DNA from: Pisolithus tinctorius
Taxonomy: Eukaryota; Basidiomycota; Agaricomycetes; Boletales; Pisolithaceae
DNA length: 64,000 nucleotides
Assembly: GCA_024663395.1 (NCBI GenBank)
Contig: JANFAH010000041.1
Coordinates: 248,001-312,000, forward strand
Direction of reading: 5' to 3'
The position numbers and the translations under genes are program-made. This document shows, one piece after another, positions 46,290 to 58,200 of this stretch (position 1 is its first letter; the number at the start of each line of letters is the position of its first letter). Below the pieces are notes generated by a model. The model made no database searches, was not told where the DNA came from, and was given only the letters and a program-made list of their open reading frames with translations.

Positions 46290-49200
46290 ATGGCTATGGC
46301 TTCCGAATCATCCGATAAGGTGTTTCACGATCCGCTGACGATCAATCTCCCGAAGCAAACGCGTGCGCTGGTGGCTTTTTTATCAACACAATCGTCGGGT
46401 CACAGTTCTCCCACTGAAGACCCCTTTCTTTCGTCCCTCTTGACCTTGTCTGCTGCCGTAACAACGGCCAGAGAGCTGCTTGGAGTGTTGTCGAGATGTT
46501 TAGCCGAACCGTCGTTGACGAGTGTCGTTGCTCAGTTGTTCAGACCGTTACTCATTGATTTATGTGCGAGGTGGTTGGAGAGAGACTCCGAGGAGGAGGA
46601 AGAGAAGAGATTTGTAGCGATGTGTTTGTTAATCGAAAATCACGAGGAACTATTCCCGTGAGTTTTCTTTTCCTTCCTTTGCGAGGAAACCGTATTAATG
46701 GACATATATTTGCAGCGTTTTATCTGCGTTCTTACGGCGACCCCATCTGGATCGTGGACCGCTTGCTTTCATCGAGAGTGACTTACTCTCGATCCCCGCT
46801 TTAAATACCAGCCGTTTATGGAGGCTACTCCTCGCTTATTATCGCCTTTTACACGCCAATCGCCTTTTGCCGTCAGAATTATCATGGCCGACGTCTGCAT
46901 TATCTGCACTTTTCGTTTCACCGACTCCTCATCCCGATTCTGCAGTCAGGTATTTGGCTATCCGGTGTTATGCGCTGCACACGGGTATGGCGGAAGTGGA
47001 AAGGTCGAAGCTTGAGCGGGAGGTGTTTGGTGAGGAGGTGGAAAGGGGAGACGGAGAGTTTGGGATGGCGTATGACCCAAGTGGGAGTGGGAAGGAGGTG
47101 GTCGTCGATGCCCGTGTCATGCCAGTTTTGGAGATGAAGAGAATACATGAAGTGAGGAATACGATGATGATACCGTCCGACTTTTATGTGACGGAGGAGA
47201 GGAATATATCCCAGCGCATTTCTGAATCGGATCTGAGGTAAGAACTTTTTTTGCAGATGCTATCATCAATGACTTATTTTATTTTATTGCTGTTCAGTCC
47301 TTGGGTTGTCAACGTTCATGGCATACTCATGCTCAAAAATTCACCCACACCAAGCCCCCCATCACAAGTCGTCTTCACCCCTTCTGCTGTATCTACGCTG
47401 CGGAACCTCGCCATGCACGTCTCTCTCCGTTTGCCCACGCTCATCTCCTCAGCCCCATCATCTGGAAAATCCCTGTTCTTAGCCCATCTCGCATCGATGA
47501 TCTATCCAAATGCCAAGGATCAGATCGTCACCGTCCATCTGGCCGATACTTCTCTAGACCCTCGATCGTTGTTGGGCTCTTACGTCTCATCACCCACCCG
47601 ACTTGGCACATTCGAGTGGAAAGACGGCGTCGTCGTACGTGCGATGAAAGAAGGAAAATGGCTCGTTTTCGAGGACATAGATAGAGGGAGTATGGAAGTG
47701 CTTGGATTGATCAAGCCACTTGCGGAATCAATGGGACCGGGGAAGTGGATTGGGGGACGTGCGCGCATTGAGGTGCCGAATCGGGGAACGGTGTATGCGG
47801 CGGAGGGATTTGCAGTGTTTGCGACGAGATCCGTTTTGTTGGTTAGTGGAAGTGGTGAGGTGACGAAGAAGATGCCGGATCCAACGTTTTATGGCGCGAG
47901 CAAGTTTACGGAGGTTGTGGTCGACGTGCCATCTGTCAAGGAGGTGGGGATGATTGTAAGGGAGAGATTTCCGGGAATTACCCCAATCGCTGGAAGAGCG
48001 ATCGTGAGGATGTGGATGGCAATCAAGGGAGCGGGAGCGGCCGTGTCGTCCGTGCCAATTGGATTGAGGGAGTTGGAGAAGTTTTGCACGCGGATGCAAG
48101 GGTTGGTGCCTTCCCTGGACACCGCAATGGAGGTGGATGATGAAGCCGACGAAGATGAAGGTGGAGACGAAGAAGGGATCGCGTTGCCCTCAATCTTCCC
48201 AAATCTCGCTGTTCGGGAAGACATGTATTTGGAAGCACGGGATGTATTCTTTGGAGGTGGTGCGTTGACGGGTCCCGCTCGTGCACATCAAGAGCGCGTG
48301 GCGTCAGTTATCGCTGAACATCTTGGATTGGACGATGATAGACGGGCATGGGTTTTGCAGGGCCGTGCGCCGACATTTGAAGTCGAGAAGGACGTTAATG
48401 GAGATACAACAGGCGTCCGCGTGGGTAGGGCGCGGCTACCTGCTCGAGCAAAGAAAGCGACAATGCCGATATCATCGCCTGCACGTCCGTTCGCGATGCA
48501 CAAACCTGCGTTGTGTCTTCTTTCCCGTATCGCGACTGCGATATCTTTCTGTGAACCTATGTTATTAACTGGCGAGACCGGGACTGGAAAAACGAGCGCT
48601 ATCACCCATTTGGCGACACTCCTCCGTCGTCCACTTGTTTCCCTCAATTTGTCGCACCAGACCGAGTCCTCCGATTTATTGGGCGGGTTTAAACCCGTCG
48701 ATGCCCGTGTTCCTGCTGGGGAGTTGTCTGCGAGGTTCGTGGAGTTGTTCGGGGCTACCTTCAGTAGGAAAAAGAATGCCAAGTTCGAGGAGAGCGTGAG
48801 GAAGGCTGTGCAAGAGGGCAAGTGGAAGAGGGTGGTGGTCTTGTGGAAGGAGGCGATTAGGTTGGCGAGGGAGAGGATCGAGGGAAAGGTTGCAGAGGGT
48901 GTTGAGAAGTATGTGTTTTTTTTTCTTGGCATACTTTATGCATGGAGTTGACCGCATATTTTTTAGGGAGTCAGGTGTTGGTGAGATGGATGGGCCGAGG
49001 AAACGAAGGAAGGTGGACGATAGGATTTTGCAGACTTCTCAGGCCACTTGGGAGCGGTTCGAGAGGGACGTGGACGAATTCGATATCCAGCACGCGCAGG
49101 GGCAGGGCAAGTTTGCATTTGATTTCGTGGAGGGGCCGCTTGTGAGAGCTCTCCGTGCGGGTGACTGGTGAGTGTCACGCGCGGATTGGATCGATCCAGA

Positions 49201-52200
49201 TGGATGCTGTAGATTCTGACAATTTGATTGCCAGGGTGCTTTTGGACGAAATTAATTTAGCAAGTTCGGAGACGTTGGAGTGCGTCACTGCACTATTGAG
49301 TGGGCCGACGGCGTCCATCACGTTGACCGAAAAAGGGTCATTGGAAGCCATTCCTCGACATCCTGACTTCCGAATATTTGCGTGTATGAATCCAGCGACG
49401 GACGTTGGAAAGAAGGATTTGCCTCCAAATATTCGAGCGCGGTTCACGGAGATCGACGTCCCTCCACCTGACGCAGATCGCGAGACACTCCTTCATATCG
49501 TTCATCAATACATCGGACATTGTGCTGTGGGGGATAAGGCTGCCATTATGAATGTTGCCGAATTTTATGCAGCTGTGAAGAAGCTCGCCGATGAACGGCA
49601 ACTCGCAGATGGATCTGATCGTCGACCGCATTTCAGTATGCGCACACTGGCACGCGCATTGACGTTCGCTGCGGATGTTGCCCCTTCCTATGGATTGCGA
49701 CGCGCCCTCTGGGAAGGGTGTTTAATGACGTTTACGATGGTACTCGACGGGCAAAGTGCGAGTGTAGTGACTGGCCTTGCGCACAAACATATCCTTGCTG
49801 GATTACGAAACCCCAAATCCGTGTTGTCGATGGATCCAGCGCCTCCCCCGTCTCGTCCCATTGACGACTTCGTGAAGTTTGGTCCGTTTTATTTGGAGAG
49901 GGGGCCGCTCCCTGAAGATCCGATGGAGGATTATATCATGACGCCTTCGGTGGAAAAGAAGTTGATCGATCTTGCCAGGATTGTTTTAACGCGACGCTTT
50001 CCGGTACTTATCGAAGGTCCGACGTCGAGCGGGAAGACGAGCGCTGTGCAATACCTCGCCCGGCGAACTGGGCATCATTTCATCCGGATCAATAATCACG
50101 AACATACTGATATCCAAGAATACATCGGGTCCTACGTGTCTGACCCTGTCACCGGCAAACTCGTGTTCAAGGATGGACTCTTGGTTCATGCTTTGCGTCA
50201 TGGTCACTGGATCGTGCTTGACGAACTCAATTTGGCACCTACAGAAGTCCTTGAGGCTTTGAATAGACTCCTAGATGATAACAGGGAGTTGGTGATTTCT
50301 GAGACACACGAGGTCGTGCGGCCTCATCCGCATTTCATGCTATTCGCGACGCAGAATCCGCCGGGGTTGTATGCTGGGCGAAAAGTCTTATCTCGAGCAT
50401 TCCGCAATCGATTTCTCGAAGTTCATTTCCAGGACGTTCCGCAAGCCGAGCTCGAAGTTATTCTTTGCCAGCGGTGCCGGATTGCCCCATCCTATGGCCA
50501 ACGTATCGTCAGCGTATTCCGCGAGTTGCAGAAGCGCAGACAAGTAGGGCGGGTTTTCGAGAGCAAGCAAGGGTTTGCGACGCTTCGTGATTTGTTCAGG
50601 TGGGCCGGCCGAGATGCGGTTGGGTATCAGGAGTTGGCTGAGAACGGGTATATGCTATTGGCGGAACGAGCAAGACACGAGGAAGACAGGCTTGTCGTAA
50701 AGGAAGTTATCGAATCCGTGATGAAGGTTCGCATTGACGAGTCGACTTTGTATGATCTTCGCCGGTCCAAGGAGTTCGAGGCTTACATTGGGTGTCCGGT
50801 TCCATCTTCCTCGCAAGTCATCTGGACCTATGCCATGAAGCGCCTCTTTGTGCTTGTCGCGCGTGCTTTACGATTTAATGAGCCGGTGCTGCTTGTCGGG
50901 GAGACGGGTTCCGGAAAGACCTCTGTTTGCCAACTTTACGCAGAGGTGATGTCCAAGCATTTGCATACTCTCAGCTGTCATCAGAATACGGAAACTGCAG
51001 ACGTGATTGGTGGGCTACGACCGGCGCGAAGTCGTTTCTCCCTGGACTCCCCCACTTTCCAGGACGCTGTTGCAGTGCTTGGCCGTGCAGACATCGTAGA
51101 GGTACCGTCAGATGTTCAGAGCTTACTCACTAGAGTGGATGAACTGCTCAAGGCAGATGTTCAAGATTCACTGCGGGCTTCCTTGCAGGACCTACGAAGT
51201 GCTCTCATGAAGTCTCAAGCCTTGTTCCAGTGGCATGATGGTCCTCTCGTACGAGCGATGCGTCAAGGGGACGTATTCCTCCTTGACGAGATATCCCTGG
51301 CGGATGATTCGGTGTTGGAGCGGCTCAACAGTGTTTTGGAACCTGAAAGGACTATCGTGCTCGCAGAACGCGGAGGGACGGACGGCGAATACCCTGCTAT
51401 ATGTGCTGCAGATACGTTCAAACTTCTCGCGACGATGAATCCTGGAGGAGACTACGGCAAGAAAGAGCTGTCACCCGCCCTACGGAATCGATTCACGGAG
51501 ATCTGGGTACCGCCTGTAGACAACCCGCAGGATCTTGCTATTATCGTCGACAACTCCTGGAAGCATGAAAAGTTGAAGCCGTTCACCGCATCGCTTCTGG
51601 ATTTTTGTCAGTGGCTACGTGCGCGATTGGACGATAAATCTGTCTGTACGCTACGGGATATACTAGTGAGTATGGGATTCCGCTACTTATCTGGGTGTGC
51701 TGACAATGTTGTTAGGCTTGGGTTGCGTTCTCTAATGCCGTCTTGACCACGCGACCGGAGGATGCCATACATGTGAACGAGATTTTCGTAAGTCTCGCGG
51801 CCGCTCCCTCCTTTATCGATGTTGATTTGGTTTTGGGGAAGCATCATGCGGCGCATATGACATTTTTAGATGGTCTGGGCTCGTTGTCACAAGCCGGAAC
51901 GTATTCACCGGAGGCTTTGCAAAGCCTCAGAAATGAAGCTGACCGTAAATTGGATGAGCTCGTGCCCCGCGTGCCGAGTTCGCCCTTTGTTTATGATCCT
52001 TCGCTGTATGTGCAACTTGGCCTGTTTGCAGTCCCCAGAGGTCCGGAAGCTGTCAGTATACATGGTTTCAATCTCGACGCGCCTACTACCCGGGAGAACG
52101 TCATGCGCGTTGCGAGGGCATGTCAACTCGAAAAGCCAATTCTACTAGAGGGAAGCCCTGGCGTCGGGAAAACATCTCTTGTCACGGCGCTCGCAAAGCT

Positions 52201-55200
52201 CAGCGGATATCGGTTGTGCCGCATCAACCTCTCTGATCAGACAGATTTGATCGATCTGTTCGGTTCTGACCTTCCTGTGGAGAATGGTGCGCCCGGGGAG
52301 TTCGCATGGAAAGATGCCGAGTTTCTGAGGGCAATGCAAGAGGGTCATTGGGTCCTTCTAGATGAAATGAATTTGGCCCCTCAAACCGTTCTGGAAGGCT
52401 TGAATGCTATTCTCGATCATAGAGGTACCGTCTTCGTTCCTGAACTTGGCCGAACTTTCGTCCGTCATCCTTTCTTCCGCGTATTCGCTGCTCAAAACCC
52501 ACTTCACCAAGGCGGTGGACGGAAAGGATTGCCGAAGTCTTTTCTCGACCGTTTCACAAAGGTTTACGTTGAAGAACTCACCGCAGAGGACCTGCTCATC
52601 ATTTGTCGGGAACAATTCCGAGGTTTTGATGATCAACTTCTGCAGGGTATGATATCCTTCAATACGCTCCTCAATCGTGCAGTTGTCCAACAACGCCTGT
52701 TCGGTCGCGAAGGAGGCCCGTGGGAGTTTAACCTCCGTGACATCATGCGCTGGGGTGAACTCCTCCGCGCGTCCGGCATCTCCGATCATCCTCGGCACTT
52801 CCTTCGGACCGTCTACCTTTCCAGGTTCAGGGACCTCGAGGATCGAAGAAAAGCGCGAGCGATATTCAATCAGATCTTTTCGACAGCCACCCCGGAACTG
52901 CTGGACACATATATGACCCCTCCAATTATTTCCTCCTCACATGTTCAAATCGGACATTTCAGTGCTCCACGAGGCAATGTTGTTCTGCCATTCCATCCAA
53001 CTGACATTTTGCAGGCGCACTCCACAGCCCTTGAGACTATTTGGGCGTGCCTTGCGAGATCGTGGCCTGTGATCGTTACTGGACAACGTGACAGCGGTAA
53101 GACCAGCCTTATTCGAACCTTAGCTGATCTATCAGGGAATCATCTCGATGAAGTTGGCGTAACAAGCGCTACCGATACCTCGGATATCTTGGGCGGTTTT
53201 GAACAAGTTGATCTGTCTGCTCGAATGGCATCTGTTACGACGCAGGTCTTGGAATTAACGGAGGACATCATGCGCTCGGTCCCTGGCGTCAAGCATCGGT
53301 ATCCAGGACAAGCAACTTTACGAAGCGAGATGTCTTCTCCTCTCAGGACCTGGATAACCGTCTTGCAGGCAGCTTCCCAGCTTCTAACCGAACTATCGAT
53401 GGTAGATTCCAACGACCTTGACTTCAAGCCGCGTTGGCAGCATCTACATTTAGCTGTTCTCGAGCTTTCACAATTGGAAGTCTCTACTGGCCGTTTCGAG
53501 TGGGTAGATGGACCGTTGATCCAAGCAATGAAGAAAGGCCACTGGCTGGTTCTGGATGCAGCTAATACTTGCAATCCTTCTGTCCTCGATCGATTGAATT
53601 CCTTGTGCGAACCGAATGGCGTTCTTGTGCTCAGCGAGAGAGGTTTATCACGCGGCGAAGTTGAAATCTTGAAACCTCACCCAAATTTCCGGCTATTTAT
53701 GACTGTCGATCCTCAATATGGAGAATTGTCGAGAGCTATGCGCAACCGCGGCCTTGAGGTCTCGCTAGTAACCCCCTTTACCGCGGAGGATCAAAGTCGG
53801 GTCTCGACCTACTACCGACTTCCCGATGGCGTGGCATCGTCACACGTAGATTTTGAAGGGAGACGAAGAGGCGTTCTCCTTGCTCAGGGTGATAATATCT
53901 CCACCGTCATCGCGTCTGTTAACATGTCCAACGATACTGTATCCTCGACATTGGCGACACTTGCACCGATCATAACTGCGAACGATAAATTGCCCTTGTC
54001 CGCCATCGTCCCGTTCGCCATGAGGGCGTTCCCTCGCTCAGTGCTACCTCTCTTGCGTCACGTTCTCCATACGATGTCCCCCGTTAGCACCATCTCATCG
54101 ATATTCGAAGGCCGTTTCCTATCAGATACTGCCGCCGCGCTAACTCGGGTATGGACGGAGCCTATTACAGGTATCTCTCAACAGTTGTTGGATGTACTGG
54201 TTAGTCTTCGCATGTTACGCGGGCGTACCCCCGCATCCGATCACTATGTACTCAATAGGCTTATAAAACGTAGCCATTGGATGATTTCATGGTCTGCCCG
54301 CCATGTTCTCGATGCACGGATCATCAGCAAGCTCACATCCTGAGACTTCAAATTCTGGATTTTTTTGCAGCTTTGGTTATAGACAAATTTGAAAGAGGCG
54401 AGCAGATTGCGCTTCCCAGCTCTAGACTCCCGATAGTAGTGACAGAAAGCATTCGGACTATTCTTGTCGAGGTTCAGACTGCTAGCAAGAGCTTGTTCGA
54501 TAGCTTCATTTGTGGTACAGGCGGCTTCCAGATTGTGAGTGTCCTGGGCTGGCCCCATACTGCATTACTCACTACCTCAAAGGAGGACTTCAGTATTTCC
54601 GTGAAGCTTCTCGGGCTCTCGCGGCGGCTACGTCGCGTGCTGACAGAGGATGTTTTCGATTACTCCACTGCTCAAGTTCTGGCGAAGTCTATCTCCACAG
54701 CTTTGGAAAACCATTCTCACATCTATGACCGTGTCGCATCCGCCTCCACGGCTTTTGATTCAGCTGTGTCGTCGTCGTCTGGCCTCGGATTAATAGCTAT
54801 TTGGTCACGATTGCGCAACGACAGGATGATAGAACTTGGCCCACTTGCGATTCGGCAGCTGGAATACGACTTGCAGGTACGGGGGTACGACGGGCTGAAG
54901 AGTAAGTGAGCTCCAGTTGTCGAATTGGCTACGCTTTTTAACGTTCCCGAAGCATCCCTTCGCGAGCGTTTTCAAACACTTGCGCTCGCAACACTTCCAA
55001 GCAGTCTCATTCACGGTTATGAAGATACGAATGTATCCAACCAGATAAAAACTGTGTGTCCGCTTGAATAGGAGAGCCAATTCTCAATGATTGACTCGCC
55101 TGCTACGTAGTACCTGTTCGATAGCATTCAAAACGCAGAAGCAAGTCCTGAGTTGGCTGTCAGCGACCCTGTGTCTCTCCTGGTAGAATTGCAGGCTATT

Positions 55201-58200
55201 TGCGAAATGCGAGGGCGGGACGCGAGGGTAGGCTGTAGATTCTGGGTCATTAGTAAAACGCTAATTATCACCTGGTCAGGTCTCCTCGGTGTCATTTGCA
55301 AGACTCATACGGGTAGCCCTTGAGAATCATAACGACCTTCGGCGATTTGTTCCATATCAACATGTAATCTGGACGCTAGAAAATGCCGTTGAAAGTGAGC
55401 TTTTTGTTCTTGCACGCCGGGTGGTACACAGTTGTAAGCGCATCTTTCAGTACCTGACAACGTTGCGGCCACGCTGCTTACGCTGTGGTTCGAATCACTA
55501 TGGAATCATGGGCCAATCCTAACGCCAAACAGCAAACAGCATCAGGACAGGCTGGAGGGCCCGAGTATCATTTTCCGTCCTACATTACTTTTCTTCACCT
55601 TACAGAAGTGGTTCGTATATTTACTTCCAACGCTGTGTAACCGTCCGCAGTACACTCACCCTTGACGTTTCTCAGCCAAACGACAGGAGTGTCGCTTTCG
55701 TCCCTCGAACAGCATGAACTATCCGTCCAGCAGCACTTACAATTGATTGGCCAACAATGCTACACGCGCCGCTCCCGTTTCCAGCAGCTGACAGCAGCTT
55801 TCAACCAAAGTATGGCCATGGTAAGCTATTTGTATAGTGCACTTGCAAGGTCTAACGTGAGCTGAACAGCTGGCTTTGTCGTTTTCGAGTTTCTTCGATG
55901 ATCACACACTAGAGCTCCTACGCCACAGCGAGGGTGGGTTTAGTCTGGATGACACAAAAGCTTTACTCTCGACTTTAGACAACGCACCGTTCAAGCCGTT
56001 ACGGGAGGCCATACGGCATCTGGCCCCCATATTGACAACCGAAGTGGCCGAGGCGCCACTTACAGCGGCTATCGCACACCTTGGTCGATGCTGGGTTGCG
56101 CAGAGTCGGGTCATCCTCGATTTGATCGTCCCTGACGTTCCACTGGACCCAGCTGCGATACTGCGTCGTTCTGCGGAGTTTTTACAAGAAGAGGTGCAAG
56201 CTTTGACTGATCAGAGCGCCTTGCATAGCCATCTGGAGCGCCGAACAGCTGGGAACCAGACAAACTTTGTTATATCATATCTCGCAGCTCGCGCCCAAGA
56301 GTGCACAACTTTACTGCAGTCGCAAACAGGAATCCCGGACAGAAACAACGTATCGAGTCTGAACTTTTTCTGGACGGAGGTTTCTCAATTTATGAAACAG
56401 GTCATCCAGTATCCTAGGATTGACGATTTACTCGTGTCATTGGAGTCCAACAGCGCATCTTCCTCCAGCCGCGAAGATGTGGTTCAGGAATCGATCTCAA
56501 AATTCGTGCATCGCCTGATCAGCCTCTACCCTGAATACAATGATATCGTGGAAATCATTCGTCTTGCACTTGCACAGCTCAGACTTGGCCTTCGCCTCGT
56601 GCGCCATGCGTATAGCGATGCTGGTACTCACGTTGACAACGATTCCTATGTGGCTTCCTTGGTCGCTTTCCCACCTATTCGCAGTGTATCAACTTTGTTG
56701 CAGGTACCAATTGCAGCTGGAAACGGCGTAACCACATCCGAACGCCTCTTGATTGTTGTGGCAGCAGCAGCCGACTACAGGCGATCAGGCGGCCTAGTTC
56801 CACCAGCCAGGGTCGTTTTTACGACATATGAGCAGGCGTTTCATTTGTGGAACATCGACCGCGCCCGCGACGAGAAGAGGGAACAGGACCTTGGGTCATT
56901 GTATCGCGGAGGCACATTATCACACACCGCCGATGAGGAAGGAGAAATGGAAAGGGAGTTTTTGGAGCTGTTCCCAACCTTCGAAGATGGCCTGGTGGAC
57001 GCGAGCAGTTCTGTCAGCGGCGCAAAAGGCGTTCCCCATCACCTCAGTGCGGAGCATCGTTGCCAATTACTGGCGCTTCATCTTCAACTTATGGATATTG
57101 ATGATGCGCTTCCGTATGACTTCGCGAAAACTCGACATAATGCTTTACGGTCCTACCTTGAGACCAATATCATGTCGTCTCCGGATTCGTTAGACCGGGA
57201 TACGTTGCACTTACAAGTCAGCCTCCTCCAGGAACACTGGTCGCTCATCCGTGACTCCTGTCCTACGAGAATGAGGACAAGCAATTTCTACGTGGACCCC
57301 AATGTCTCCGAGGCCAGGAAAGCATTAAAGGTAGTGAGGTCATTGCGTTCTCGCATCGTTACCGTTCTCCGAGAGTGGCCAGATCAAATGGTCCTCCAGC
57401 ACCTCCTGACCCGTTGCGACGTCGTCCTGGCTCTCGATCTTAACAGTCCTGTTGCCAAATTGCTATCTGCGCTTGAGAACCTCCTGCTGCAGACCGAGGA
57501 CTGGGAGATGTACGCGCACCGCGAAAATAGTCTCAGGGACGATCGACAGGCAATCACCGATCTCATCGTTGAGTGGAGGCGGCTGGAGCTGTCATCCTGG
57601 AAAGGTCTTCTGGATTCGCAGAGTCAACTGTTTGTTGACGCAGTAGCGGAATACTGGTTCCATCTATACGAGCTCCTCATTCGTGGGCCACTGAATGCTG
57701 CTGGGGCGGACTCGGACAATTCGTCTAAGTACCTCCAACAGGTGCCCTATCTCCTTGACGACTTTATGCGAACCAGTTCCCTGGGACAATTCCATGCTAG
57801 GCTCAAACTTCTGAAGAGCTTCGAGATTCTTATTGGTCACATGTTGGAAGACTCTGCGATTCAGTCAACGGTTCTCAGTTCCGTGATGCGCATTGTCCAC
57901 TTCTCATGGCGATTCTTCCATCTTTATTCGCCGCAGCTCTTGCAGTCCCTTGGGGATCAGCGTCGCTCATTGGAGAAGGAAGTTGACGCGCTCATCAAAC
58001 TCGCTAGTTGGAGAGACGTCAACGTACAAGCCCTGAAGCAGAGTGCGCGCAAGACGCATCACCAGTTGTACAAGATCATCCGCAAATTCCGTGATACTCT
58101 GCGGCAGCCCGTCGCAGAGAAACTTTCTTCGCTCTTTACTGAGTCTACGGAAAGTACTTGTCAACCTGAACCGCCGACGCGCCGTGGAATTCGTGGGCAC

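Noticed and set aside
54510..54728. Alternative frame in midasin starting at YFREASRAL after a CAG acceptor
   Set aside because: The other frame (LGLSRRLRRVLTEDVFDYST) continues directly into the conserved downstream midasin sequence and is preferred; a 48-nt in-frame intron at 54535-54582 remains possible.
55485..55500. TGTGGTTCGAATCAC resembles a tRNA B box
   Set aside because: It lies within the midasin exon (TLWFESLW) and no cloverleaf can be drawn around it.
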